Shown here one piece after another: positions 35,101 to 47,681 of a DNA stretch of 64,000 nt (the stretch's first letter is position 1; each line of letters starts with the position of its first letter). The DNA is from Ophiosphaerella korrae (taxonomy: Eukaryota > Ascomycota > Dothideomycetes > Pleosporales > Phaeosphaeriaceae): NCBI GenBank assembly GCA_028456385.1, contig JALNQF010000052.1, positions 62,001 to 126,000 on the forward strand, written 5' to 3'. Below the pieces are notes generated by a model, which did not search any database, was not told where the DNA came from, and worked only from the letters and a program-made list of their open reading frames with translations. The position numbers were made by a program, and so were the translations under genes.

Positions 35101-36278
35101 AAGCTTGCCTTCGGTGCCGACATCCCTCGCCACTTTTGTGACTTCTGTTGCAAATGACTGAAGTTGGTCCACCATAGTATTGATAGTCTGTTGCAGCTGC
35201 AGAATCTCTCCCCGAGCAGGGCGTTCAATTTTCCGACTGAGATCTCCATGAGCGACTGCTGTGGTGACTACGGCAATTTCGCGCACTTGTTCCGTAAGAT
35301 TTTTGGCCATAACGTTGACTAGAATATTGGTTAGGAAACGGGCCGATAGTGAGAACCTTAAATATACATACCGCTGTCGGTCAATTCTGCCCAGATTCCA
35401 GCTACACCAGGTAGGTTGGCTTGACCGCCAAGTCTGCCCTCAGTGCCGACTTCTCTCGCAAGAAAAGTGACTTGACTGGCGAATTCTTGAAGTTGGTCGA
35501 CCATGGTGTTGATGGTACGTTTGAACAGGGTGATTTCGGGGTCCATCTCTTTCGCGTGGATCAGAACCTTCTTGCTCAGATCGCCCATAGCGACTGCAGT
35601 GACGATGGCACCGATTTCACGTAGCGCCTTTTGGAAAGCCAGATTGGCCTGCTGGTGTTTGCCGAGCTCGCGCTTCAAGGCGCCAATGTCTTCGATGCCG
35701 TGCTCAAATGCCATGTTCTGATTGTTCAATTGCTTGTTGACTTCGGATGAGAGGTTGTCGATGTGCTCGCGCTGGTTCTTGATCTGGTCGGCCTGCTGGT
35801 TGAGGTGGTCGCGCAGATACGAGAGCTGCTGCTCGGTGAGGGCGGCAGCCGGCACTTCGTTGTCACCATTCGACTCCTTTGCAGCCAGCCAGTTGCTGAC
35901 CCAGAGGGCCCGGTCCTTATTCGAGCCTCGGCGGCCATGGTGTGGTGGTGGGCCGCTGCTGCCGCGCCAGGGTGCTGCTGCAGGCGTGTAGATGAGGCGA
36001 TCCTCAGGCGGCTCTCCGGCCGGTGTGATGGGGAAGGCACCCTGGTTGACGGCAAGGCTGCTCCTGTACTCCAGCAACTCGACACGTGCAGCAAGGGCAG
36101 CCAGCTCCTGCTCGAGGGCCGCCTTTTCTGCACAGTCGGGGCCTGGCAGGGCGATGAGCGTCGCCTTTGCGCCGTTAGCGGCTATTTGCGCCCCAAAGGG
36201 CAGGTCGCGGGCGGGGTCATGTTGTCGTGCGAGGTTCTTGATAAAGTCTGTAAGACCAGAGTACGTCTCGGCGGTCAT
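32196..36278 (-). CDS. nik1: Group III hybrid histidine kinase (Nik1/Os-1 type)
   Basis: Cytosolic osmosensor upstream of the HOG MAP kinase pathway; in this family the target of dicarboximide and phenylpyrrole fungicides. Exons are 36278-35372, 35318-32704, 32655-32524 and 32471-32196, about 1309 residues. After a coiled-coil-rich N-terminus come six tandem HAMP units of about 92 residues with the refrain REVGTEGxLGGQA and VNxMAxNLTxQVRxI. Next are the H-box [10 protein letters not shown] (His752), N-box [14 protein letters not shown]-boxes DTGIGI and [13 protein letters not shown], and a receiver domain ([10 protein letters not shown], phospho-acceptor Asp1168 in LMDVQMP, ALTAHAM, YLSKPL). 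The C-terminal end is uncertain. Reading on gives a stop at 32196, but a donor GTACGT at about 32221 or GTAATG slightly earlier could splice to an exon ending near 32024 (AAQKSLELTPKQ). The start follows a GTG-led open frame; Met at 36278 is the first ATG. Confidence 0.92.
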
Positions 36279-37825
36279 GGCCACAGAGGAAAAGCGGGCG
36301 ATGGCGGCGGCGTTCTAGATGCGCATTGGGGATTGGGCGGGACAGGCGCGTGCAGCCTCGCGGAGGGGAGGGGAATAGAGAGCTGGAGGCCGACGAAAAC
36401 AGCAACTACACGAGACCGCTATTATGTACTGTGTAGATAGCCGACAGGAGGGAGGAAAAACAAAAAGGTACGGCCAGGCTAGGCGGCGTCGAGCAAGTGA
36501 AGGGAACCCCCCGCGTAAACGGCGCCGGAAGGTTGGCAGACACAAAAGAGGGTTGGCGGCTCCTGCTGATGCACGAGTTGAGAGTGGGTAGGCTAGTTGG
36601 GGGTTACCTCGAGGCTCGAGGGCTTGCAGCAGGACACGGAAGGTGGAAGGAGATGGGTAGATGTAGGAGCAGATGATGGGCAGTATTCTACTAGAAGTTG
36701 TACAGACGACCCAACCTCGACAAAGATCGGCAGCAGGCCGTCTTCATGCGTGTCCAACAACGAGTTGCCCTTCACGGCCTGTCACCACGCTAATTGCTGT
36801 AGCGAGTGCACGCTAACTCCACCCCCCCCCCCCCATCCGCTAGCGAGACGGCATCCAGCAGCTCGTCCTGCACCGCCGTCCGTTGCACGGGGCCGTCCTA
36901 TGGGGCTCAAGACATCAAAGACATTCTTTGCTCGGCCACCACCATCCCCCTTGTTTGCTGTCTCGAAAAGTGGGTGCTGACGGCGACGTCATACCTGGTC
37001 TCTGCGCACACCCAGATTCCTCCAGTGCCCAGGCAAGATGAGATGGCCACCGCCTTTCGCGCCAGCATCCCTCGCCATTTGCCCCCATGGCCGACTTGTC
37101 CATCTTGCAACAATCTGCCATGCATGCATCGCCCATACGAAAGCGTGACCGTTTTACTAGCCCGCCAGCGGCGCCAGCAAAGCACCTTACCTTCCTCAAT
37201 TTCGCCGAGCTGCTACCGAACCGTAGCGAATAGGGGTAATTTGCCACTTTTACCACTGCTGCTGCCCCCGCTTGTTACGGCAATGATGTGCCCCACTCAC
37301 TTTTTGGGCTCACGTCGAATTTCCACATGCAACTGCGCGCGAGTTTGCGCACTCTTCATTTGATGCAACCTCATCCTCTCCTGTTTGATCGCCCTGCTAT
37401 GGTCACTCCAATGTTTCAGCCGTTATGAAGACGTTCGCTCGTCGTTCCTGCTTGACAATTTCCCCCACCTCCATGCTCATGGTGGGGTAGGCAGGCAGCT
37501 CGTCCTTCATCGTGATGTTGGGCACACAACACGATCTTTGGGTTTCAGTAAGTGAGGCTGTTGCCTTCAATCTATCTCCGGAGTTATCTTAGTGATAGTC
37601 GTGTTGCTTAAGCGCGGCTGGGCTGACATAGATTTTCCGGCAAACCCGTTGGTTGCCGTCATGTACGTAAGTGACGATTGCAGCGCACGTGGTGGTTGGC
37701 ATGCGCGGATTGCCTCACATATGGAGATGTTCACAACAACATCAAAAATACTGGATCCACGTTGGAGGGCACTTTAGCCATTACATGAGTGCGTGATCTC
37801 AATTACCATCCCACCCTAGCGCCGA
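36279..37825. other. Intergenic, histidine kinase promoter
   Basis: About 1.55 kb upstream of the histidine kinase, with a 13-base poly-C run at 36822-36834. ORFs here (to 185 codons) are antisense or low-complexity shadows without family features. The long 5' region could include a long leader or upstream introns, but none was resolved. Confidence 0.45.
36822..36834. repeat. Poly-C run of 13
   Basis: Thirteen consecutive cytosines lie about 550 bp upstream of the histidine kinase ATG. It is likely length-variable. Confidence 0.8.
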
Positions 37826-39465
37826 CTATCTCAGCTTCTTTGCATGCGCAACCAAACTCTCAATGACCTGCTCAAATGCATCCTTATCGCCTAAGGCGCT
37901 CTCCATGCGTTTTTGCCAGTATTCAAACACTTCATTGGCCCTAATCTTCAGACTCTTGAGCCTCTCCACATGGCTTTCTAGCTCGTCCTGGGTAAAGTTT
38001 TGAAGCGCCGCATCGGTTGTAGAGCATAGCATGGTTGTGCTGCTGATATCTAGGTCTGGTGGCGGGGCTGGTCCTTTCCTCTTTCTATCAGGCCTAGACG
38101 CTGATGAGTCGACTGATGTGGTTGATGCGTTATCACCCTCTCGCTTGACGCGTCCCAGAGCCCCGTTTCGACTGTCTGACGAGGGCCGAGGTGACCTCTC
38201 GCCTGGAATATGGATCGAGGGTAGGATGAGCTTCTTCTGCTTGGATGCCGGAAGAATCTCATCGAGATCTACTGGTACACCGAGGGAGACTAGGAAAAGC
38301 CGCCGTATGCGAGAGCGCACCCAGTCGGGTGGCTGTAATGGAGGTGGGGCAACCAATTGTGTCCAGAGGGATTTACTGCGCTCGGTAAGGAATATTGATT
38401 TGGCATCGTCAGCAGACGCTGATATGCTGGGTATCTCTTGGAGTGAGGGGTACATGTCGTTCAAGTAGGGTTGCGTTGCAGAGACAATAGCTTCAAGTGT
38501 GTCTAGACCATCGAAATTTAGAACGGGCTGTGCAAAATGGAAGTCAGTCAGTCATGCATCACCTGAGGAGAATTGTACGGTGCAAAGGTGAGCTTGAGGT
38601 AGTATTGTTGCGACTTACAGGACCTAGAGTAGGGACAGGTACAGGAGGCTGATCTGGGGGCTTATCAAACGACGTCTCTGCTTGCTGCTCGCCTGGTCGA
38701 AATCCATCGTCAAAGTCCCCAAAATCATCCTCTCCCTCCTCGCCCTCCTCGAACTCGTCGAAATCCCCAAAGCCATCATCGTTTTCTAGAAAGTCGTCTG
38801 AAGCATCATCTGGACCAATTTGCAACTCATCGGAGGTTTGGGGCATTATGGGAGACCTATTCGAGGCAGTTGGTAACCCTTCTTCCGTCAATGGTACGCA
38901 GGGGTGCACCAAGGAAATGCCCTACGTACCTGGGGTATTGTGCTGCGGAGGCTCTGGTGCCTTGATGACGACGTCGGGCGCAGCGTCAGCGAGACGTTGC
39001 TGGTGTGCGTGTGTGCCTGGGATATCACCGTAGCTTGGCTCCTCCGGGTCGATTTTCTCGACTACCGTCTTTGGAATAGGCGTGCCCCCGGGGGTCAATG
39101 GCCTATCGCTAACGCTCACCCGCGAGGTGCTGCGACTCCGCGTGCCATCAGGTACAATTTCAACCTCGTCAGGAACGGCGTCTTGGGTCCGCTTCCTGTA
39201 GGCGTCTGTTCCGGGTACCTCGCCATGGGCCGGCTCATCATCTACACGCTCGACTCTTGTGATTGGGATTGGCGAGGTTGCGTCTTTCCTGGCACCCTGG
39301 CCCTCCGAGGCGTCCGAGAAGTGCTCGTCGCTTGAAGTATCTTCTAAGCAAATAATTAGGCGTGGTCTTGGTTTCAGTGGTTCGCGAGGTAGTCACACCT
39401 AGCTCTTTCGCGCCCGGATCCTCCAGCTCTACGCTCTTCCGAGGCGGTGCCAGCTCGTTGGTCAT
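37826..39465 (-). CDS. DUF5102 / Laa2-like AP-1 accessory protein
   Basis: Exons are 39465-39399, 39343-38930, 38881-38619 and 38527-37826, giving 481 residues. The first 200 residues are disordered (TSRVSVSDRPLTPGGTPIPK). Residues 200-250 hold acidic repeats DDGFGDFDEFEEG and EDDFGDFDDGF, the clathrin/adaptor ear-binding type (DGFGDF). The C-terminal half has LNFDGLDTLEAIVSATQPYL, WTQLVAPPPLQPPDWVRSRI and a closing helix AFEQVIESLVAHAKKLR. The combination matches the fungal DUF5102 family, including yeast Laa2, which links Laa1 to AP-1 in clathrin-mediated Golgi-endosome traffic. That function is inferred from family. The third exon uses a less typical acceptor (GGAAG) but keeps frame. The start is the first ATG of the open exon. 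Confidence 0.72.
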
Positions 39466-40054
39466 GCCGTGCTGATTGATTATCTTATTGTCTCGTGTGA
39501 CAGTTGATGTTATGGTGAAGGTGAAGGTGAAGGTGAAGGTGAGGATGCAGAAAGTAGGGTTGGTTCCAGGGCCAGTGGTGTAAGGGAGAGAAAGGGAAGA
39601 TAGCGGCAAGGCAGTGCACCAACACCGCAGCTCTTATCAGCCTTTGTTGTCGTCGAGTTTCAGGCACGTTCAAGACCAAGAACAGCGGGGCTAGCGGTCT
39701 GGAAGCTCTATAACGAGCCAACCAGGTCGTGCCGGGAACAACAATTTACCGACGCTGCCTAACTGTAGGCATGCAGCTATTGGCTCCTGACTAGACTAAC
39801 TTTCTTTTGGCAGAGCAGCTCCGTCCTGGCATTTACGCGACTGGCAGCAACTTTACGTGACAGACACAACGTGAAGTGAAAGCTCTCAACTACCATCGCC
39901 CCGCTTGGACCCTTATTTGCGCCCTCCGATTTTCTGTTCGGGCTCTCGCCAATTGCGCGCCTACGATCCTAAGCGTTCAGGACCTGCGTAAACGACTTCA
40001 CCTCCATCACCACATCACTCGCATCAAGCACAGCGCCCAGCACAACCGCGCATC
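39466..40054. promoter_or_regulatory. Divergent promoter of DUF5102-like and NSP1 genes
   Basis: These 589 bp separate head-to-head start codons. A hexamer array GGTGAA (four exact units and one variant, 39514-39543) lies about 50-80 bp upstream of the minus-strand gene and is probably transcribed as its 5' leader. No clear TATA box was seen. Confidence 0.5.
39514..39543. repeat. (GGTGAA)n hexamer repeat
   Basis: Four exact GGTGAA units and a final GGTGAG lie in the leader region of the DUF5102-like gene. Confidence 0.8.
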
Positions 40055-42243
40055 ATGTCTACGGGCTTTAACTTCGGGCAGCAGAACAGTAGCAGCACGC
40101 CGAACAAACCGTTGTTCGGTGCTGTGAACAACTCGTCGGCTGGATCAACACCAAGTCTATTCGGCGGCGCTAACGCAGGCGCAACCACCCCGGCCGGTAG
40201 TTCAACATTATTTGGAGGAACGCCAGCAAGCGGCACGTCAAACCTCTTTGGCGGTGGCAGCGGCGGCACCTCAGGAACACCTACCCTTTTTGGGGGCAGC
40301 AACCTGAGCAAGCCAAGTGCAGATATAACAAAACCTTCACCACTTAGTGGAAGTCCCTTTGGAGCAACCCCAGGTGCGGCTACGACTTCAACGCCATCTT
40401 TTGGATTCGCTCCAGCCTGTATGTCTCTTGTATGAACAGTTCTTTCCTGTCTTGGCTAACAGGGACCAATAGCATCCACACCCGCCGCTACGCCTGCAGC
40501 GACCAAGACGACCTTCCTCCCATCCACGACGCCTGCTGGCGCTCCTCCTGGTCCCAGTCTATTCAGTGGGCAAACCAATCAAGCGAGCGGAAACACTCAA
40601 GGTGGCTCATCGCTGTTTGGCGCACCAAAGACACAAACTGGCATGGGTGCACAGGCTGGTTCATCTCTCTTCGGCGCAAAACCTCCAGCCTCTTCTGCCG
40701 CCCCTTCCCCCAGCCTGTTTGGTGGTGCGGCCTCTGCCAAACCTCTAGGCAGCTCTGCTCCTGGTGCAGGGCTGTTCGGTGGAAATAAGGATGCTTCGCC
40801 TGCTGTGAGCAGTGGTGCAACGCCTACGACTTCTGCTCCTCCTACTCTCTTTGGCGCACAGGGGCAGTCGACTTCTAAACCACTTTTTGGAGCTCAAGGC
40901 GCGATGCCTTCGTCAACACCTGCCACCAAGCCCCCCACATTCAGTCTTGGCACAACATCAACAGCACCAGCTTCCTCACAGCCAGCGTCGGGTTTGGCAG
41001 GCTTTTCTTTGGGCGGGAACGCTGCGGCCCCGGCGTCTTCGGCAGCCCCGGCCCCCAGCTTGTTTTCAGGCGCCGGGGCTAAACCAGCAGCATCTTCGGG
41101 AGGTAGCTCTTTGTTCAACTTAGGAAAGCCTCCGGCCTCCGCACCCGGTAGCACACCAGCAACAAGTGGAGCCACAACAACGACAGCAGCAAGTGCAACC
41201 CCAACAACAACTGCTCCAGCGTCATCCATGTTTTCTGGGCTTGGGGGCGGAAGCTCAGCTCCAGCAACAACCACCTCTACAACAGCCCCAGGTGGCTCAT
41301 CGAGCTTGTTCAACACTACGAATACTGCCGCCCAGCCACCCACATCAACCTCCACAAGCCAGCCCGCGCCCACAATGGCAGGAACGACTAGCGACGCATC
41401 GAAAGCTGCTGGTCTTGCCGCTTCAACTGCCGGGCCAGCACCATCCGCACAGTCTCGTCTGAAGAATAAGACCATGGACGAGATCATCACGCGGTGGGCG
41501 TCGGACTTATCAAAGTACCAGAAAGAATTCCAAGGGCAAGCAGAGACTGTTGCAAAGTGGGATCGAACACTGGTTGAAAACTCCGACAAAATTCGATCGC
41601 TTTATAACAAGACCTTCCAGGCAGAGCGTGATTCTTCTGAAGTTGAAAGGCAATTGACTTTGATGGAGGAGAATCAGCACGAGCTTGACACCTTTCTCGA
41701 TCGATACGAGAAGGAAATTGAGGATTTGATGAAATTACACGGTGTGAGTGGAAAGTCTGACGGATTAAGAGGTCCAGACCAGGAACGTGAGAAGACGTAT
41801 GTCATCCTGTATGTCTATGTTTATTGAATGTGTGACTGATTCAACACAGATACAAACTCGCGGAGAAACTGTCAGACAGGCTTAACGAGCTTAACAAGGA
41901 CCTCACTGAGATGATCGAGGAGATCAACACCACCTCTCAAACACTCAGCAAGACCGGCAAGCCCGATGATCCGGTTAGTCCTCTACCTGCGCCCTCTGAT
42001 CCGCATTCTTCACTAACAACCTACTAGTTAACCAAAGTCGTTCGAGTCCTCAACACGCAACTCTCCAACTTGCAAAAGATCGACTCTGGTGCATCCGAAT
42101 TACAGGAAAAGATCAACAAGGCACAAAAGGAGAGCCAGCGCGTCGGTGCAAATGGTTGGAACGGCCTCGGTAGTAACCCTGCAGACGACTTTTACAAAAG
42201 CTACCGCGGCAATCGGACCGAGCGCTTTGGTGGTGTTTCGTAG
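40055..42243 (+). CDS. NSP1: Nucleoporin NSP1 (Nup62 homologue)
   Basis: Central-channel FG nucleoporin. Exons are 40055-40418, 40473-41796, 41850-41973 and 42028-42243, giving 675 residues. The first 470 residues are an FG-repeat domain rich in Ser, Thr, Ala and Pro with many SLFGG, TLFGG, LFGAQ and SLFNxG units; this disordered mesh forms the permeability barrier and binds transport receptors. The C-terminal 200 residues are a predicted coiled coil starting at KNKTMDEIITRWASDLSKYQKEF, the NSP1-C signature, which assembles with Nup57 and Nup49 partners. The second intron restores REKTYKLAEKLSDRLNELNK. The first junction gives APASTPAAT. The ORF starts at the first ATG after an upstream CT-rich leader. 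NUP85, from another pore subcomplex, is also in the window. Confidence 0.92.
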
Positions 42244-42692
42244 ATTCACGATCTTGTACTTTGAGGGTTGGTGGGCGATAGTCACCATGCTACCAAGTAA
42301 TCAAGCGTCAGTCTCGGGCTTCTGTAACATAGAATCAGTCTTGGACGATGGCATTGTTGGGCGTTTTGGGCGTGGTAGAATAGTAACATGGTTGATCTTT
42401 GGATACTAGGGCAGACTGCAGTGTTTGAAGACAATAATGACATACTATCGATTCATGAACATGTTCATTCGCGAAGCGGCGAAGCAGATTCAGCCAAAAT
42501 TTCAACTCATCAATCTCATAACATAGGAGCAATATCGTCACACATAAACATAAACATGATCATCTTCGAGATTCCAATATTTTAAAGTAAAAGGTTTTCG
42601 TTGGATGTTTTGACTTCAACTCTAAAGGCTAGGAATGGACCGCGAGGTCAGCCTCCCACCTGATCTATATGCAGACGCACTGGGAGAGAAGC
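42244..42692. other. Intergenic, convergent 3' ends
   Basis: These 449 bp lie between the NSP1 and IF1 stop codons. Only 3' UTR-like AT-rich sequence was seen. Confidence 0.5.
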
Positions 42693-43178
42693 TTACTTCT
42701 GTTCACCCTGGCTTGCACCCTCCTTGATAACATCATCACTGCAGTATTGTCAGTTATGGTCATAGGGTAAGGCATGGCCTACTAACATGTGCTTATCAAG
42801 GTCCTCGATGTGCTGCTTCTGCTGCCTAAGTTTCTCCTTGATAGCTAGGAGCCTGTCCATTATCAGTCTCATTCTACCGTACCTCCCTGGTCCAATGCAC
42901 CCGGAGCTAATGTCGTTCATCGGTACACGTACTTGGCCTTCTCTTCCTGGCGAATGTAGAGCGCTTCAGCTGCGGTCTCGCGCTTGGTGAACGCATCACT
43001 ATGGACTATCAGCCTCTAATATCCCACCTTATTCAATGCTAGCTTACCCTCCAGCAGATCCTGTAGCCCTCGAGGCAGCAGAACCCGTCGCTCCCTCGGT
43101 CATGCGGCGGGCGGCGTAGGAAAAGTAGCGGGGCGCAGCGACTGAGCGTGCGTTCTTAACGATGGTTGTTCGAAGCAT
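42693..43178 (-). CDS. INH1: Mitochondrial F1F0-ATPase inhibitor (IF1)
   Basis: Small matrix protein that blocks ATP hydrolysis by ATP synthase when the membrane is de-energised. Four exons, 43178-43048, 42998-42933, 42852-42787 and 42738-42693, give 102 residues; every phase fits. The first 30 residues are a basic, Ser-rich presequence (MLRTTIVKNARSVAAPRYFS). Then comes the inhibitory segment (MTEGATGSAASRATGSAGGD) followed by AFTKRETAAEALYIRQEEKA and a long alpha-helix LAIKEKLRQQKQHIEDLDKH, all typical of fungal IF1. It was hidden from ORF scanning because no exon exceeds 44 codons. Confidence 0.9.
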
Positions 43179-44639
43179 TGCGACTGGTTGGTACATCGGA
43201 GGGAGCGTTAGAGGGTGTTTGTGGATTATATGGTTGGAGATCAATTGGTCGTCGTGTTGTGAGGTGGAGTGATGAGCTTAACGAAGACTTGGGTGGAGTG
43301 GAGCTTTGGCCAATGCGTCATCGGTCATGTGATGTGTGCATGCTGGAGCAGACACAGGAGTCAATTAGGGTTTATGGGGTCGACTAGTCATGAGACGGTC
43401 TGATGGTTCTTGGAATGGCATATTCTGTCTCATTTTGGCTCTGTAGACTTGGTCTCCCTTTTAAGCAGAGATGCCGACAGGATCTCGTGCAGATGTGCTG
43501 CTATGACACCGTCAAGCTTCACAGGACTTGCACATCTAGTAGCATTTGGAAAAGAAGGGCTAAATGGGTTTATAAAAGACAAAGAGATGCGTAGCTGTGA
43601 GGACGGTTTTGCTGTACTCCGTAGATAAGCCACGGCGCATAGTGCATCAGGCACTATCCGCTGCATAAGACAAGTTTCAATGTACAAAGCGGTCTGCTGT
43701 AGGGCATGGAGTGTTTGCAATTCAGATAAATCCAGCATGGTATTTCTTTATGGTCCCAACCCGGCAAATGTTGTTGTCTCAAGGTGTCTGTTTGTAATTG
43801 TCATCAAAGCCGTGTACTGCGGGGCACGAGGCAGCATCGCCGGCCTAGAGGCCTTGCACATCTCAACAGGACGCATAAAGATGCCTGGGCTGGACGTGGC
43901 TAACGGGTGTCAAGGCGGTGACAAACGTCCCCCGGGCCTGGTCTTAGGGAACAGTCGCGCTTGCTCTGGGCTGTGCGAAACTTCCAAGGACAGACAGGCG
44001 TGATCGACGGCAGCGCCTGCCAAGCTTTGGGTTTCTCCTTCGACAACCACTCCCTCGTCCCTTCTCTTGATAAACACTCACACAATCGCCGTCTTTTTCC
44101 CAACCATCCACCCAGCTCTTACAACCGCCGTCTTTCTCCAACCATCTGCCCTTTCTGCAACCACCTTCCTCTCTGTAAGTATTCCTCCCGTGCGTCATAT
44201 TGCCCCCCAGCGCCGCAGAGCGGCCTCCAAACTGCGCACTCAGCGCCTCAAGCAAGCGCCGGGTGGTGGCATCATTGCGGCCTGCCGTTGTGCACACTCA
44301 CACCGACCGATACCGCCGCAAGCATCGTCATCAGAGGCCGGGGGAGGCTTTAGGGTGTAGTGGTTGCTCGGACCCGCACAAGCCGCCCCTCCTTGCGCTG
44401 TCTGCTACCAGTTGTGCGAGCACCACCCGCGCATGTCTTTGCTGCAGCCCCGTGGCTTCATCAGCTGAGTGGATGAAGTCGCCAGACATAATAGCGTTTC
44501 CCGGCCAGTTGCTGCGGCAAATCGCACATGGAGGGGCTGACCTGCCACGCAATTGCGACGTGCTACTATAAACACTCTTTGCGCGCACCACTCGCATCGA
44601 ATTTTGCTAACGCAATGCTATATTAGATCACACATCAAA
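43179..44639. other. Intergenic, divergent promoters of IF1 and 14-3-3
   Basis: This 1.46-kb interval separates the IF1 and 14-3-3 start codons. The 14-3-3 side probably contains a leader intron (44175-44626). The other ORFs look like noise. Confidence 0.5.
44175..44626 (+). other. Probable 5' UTR intron of the 14-3-3 gene
   Basis: GTAAGT at 44175 and, 452 nt later, GCTAAC (branch) followed by ATTAG at 44622-44626, just 13 nt before the ATG. The CT-rich leader before the donor looks like a transcribed 5' UTR. This is inference from splice motifs. Confidence 0.5.
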
Positions 44640-45651
<1,012 letters not shown>

Positions 45652-47681
45652 GCAGTGAATTCATGGTTCACGAGGAAAAGGTGTCACGGATCATGGCATG
45701 GAGCTCTTGGAATGGGTAGATGGTGCCTGGGTCATCATTTGCTAATGGAATGGAGGTGCGTTAGGGTGTTTGGGCCGTTTGTGCTGCATTAGATTCCCGA
45801 AATCTTCATCCTGTCAACATCCTATTCCGCCTAATCTCCTGGCACGCCACTGGCAGTCCTGCCTTTACCATTGCAACACGTTTGTACGACACCCTTGTAT
45901 GCGTCTGGAAGTGGCTTCGGCCTAGCCGGATGTTCTTACTTTCCTACGATCCTTCCATACCCCCAAAAAAGATTCCGAATACAATTACGTTTATTCGCTC
46001 GCAAGAGCTGCATGATTCAACATCTTGACACGATTCTTGAATAATTCTGTGACCCAGCATGAACTTGATGTTCAACATCGTTTACTGAACGTTCAATAAT
46101 CGTTCACACTAAATATAATATTGTCGTTTTGTGCCAGGCAACGAACAAATTCCCCCATTAGTGAGCACTATTACACATTACCTGAAATAGTAGGTTAGGA
46201 ATAGCCGCATCCGCCCCTTCGCTGCACGGTGTTCCAAAACTTCAGCCTGCAGCCCGAAGTCCGAACGATTTATCTACTTCCTGCTTGATATGCAATAACA
46301 ATGAGAACGAAGTTACACGATTTCGCATACACACAAATAGAACCTTGTTGATGTGTTGACCAACATTGGCTAGTGTGTCTGGGAAGGTGACCTTTGTGAT
46401 CCGTAATGGGCGATAAGACTGATCAATGGAGGAATGGGGCGAACACTCTGCAGGACGACAAAAATAGAAATCAATCTAACGTGCTTCAAATAGCATATAA
46501 TAGAATAATAAGTAGGACAATAATCTTATGCTTCGTTTTAGCTAAACGATAAGGAGAATCTATTGCCCCGCCTGTTCGAATAACTGGATTTGGAAGCATA
46601 CATATCTCTTATCATGTAACTTAACTCATGTAGGGCAATATTGCTGGCGTGATTTGTATCCAATTTGAATGAGGCTTATGTGTAGACAACGCATTTTGCT
46701 TGATTTAGCGCCTGGCATCAACCGGTCGATACCTAGTGACTGCGTGGGTGACCCTAGGGCTGCGAATGATTTGCTTTTCTTGCGACGAGCGCAAACACGA
46801 TGAGCAAGGGGATACATGGGTAACCGTTATCCCGCTCATTAGCCTACTATTTTACAGCGATGCTGCTTTGAAGTGAGCAACTAGTGAGGCATACATGAGA
46901 GGACGCATAGTCACTCGGAGATCAACTCATGTTGCTAGAAAAAGAAACTCGAAGATGACATGGACCTATGAACCTTACAAGGCGACGGATAACTCAAATC
47001 AGGGTTCACGCACCCGTTGTGTGGATAGTACAACCAAGCGCAAAACTTACATTAGTGCCAAGGCCGCCTAGCAGAGCTCACCGGAACACGCAGCATTCTC
47101 TCTCAACCTTGTTCGCAGACCAGCAGCTGGAGAGGAGGAAGAGATGTGATGCCCTGAGCCTTGCTTTTTCTCGTTTGTAGTGGGTTGTAATTGGTGAATG
47201 ATGCCATAGCCGCCCCGACTCAGCCCACGACAGGAGCCAATCGAAATAGCACTGGTCAGAGGCATATAACGCAACGCTTACAACGTGTGACATGCCATCC
47301 TCCACCTGTTGACAACCTGCCTACCGCAGGCGTACCGGCTATTCAGCCTCAGGGTATATGGGAGGAGGACACACAGCCTTTTTTTTTCTCGCATGCCGAC
47401 TGCAGATGCGTTTGCGTTGTAACCGCTCGCTCTCCTTGTTGCTCGCATTCAAGCAAGGCTCCGACAGTTCGCAACTGCCCAAGTGCCCACTTGCTTCCAG
47501 GTCCTTCTGCGTCCAGCCTAGCGGCTTCATCCATCACTTTCACAATCCTTCCTCATATTCACTTAAAGCCTGTTCACGCCGTTGCCTAAGCTCATCTGCC
47601 AACAAACCAGCTGAGGGCAAACCTCAGCCCGTCCATATTGCGTCGCAGCAAGACGCTGCCACGCGTGGAGAAGCCTACACC
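45652..47681. other. Intergenic, AT-rich
   Basis: About 2.0 kb without a supported gene. From 45950 to 46950 it is AT-rich with short repeated GTTCAA-type words, and could be a decayed element. The reading frame of the helicase gene is open from an ATG at 47358, so the last 320 bp may be leader or a longer N-terminus. Confidence 0.45.

Noticed and set aside
36806..37363. 185-codon ORF upstream of the histidine kinase
   Set aside because: Ser/Pro/Cys-rich translation across a poly-C region, no family pattern.
40894..41589. 231-codon antisense ORF in NSP1
   Set aside because: Opposite strand of the FG-repeat domain; Ala/Val-rich shadow.
46000..46950. AT-rich gap with repeated GTTCAA words, considered as transposon relic
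   Set aside because: No terminal inverted repeats, target duplications or coding remnants could be defined by eye.
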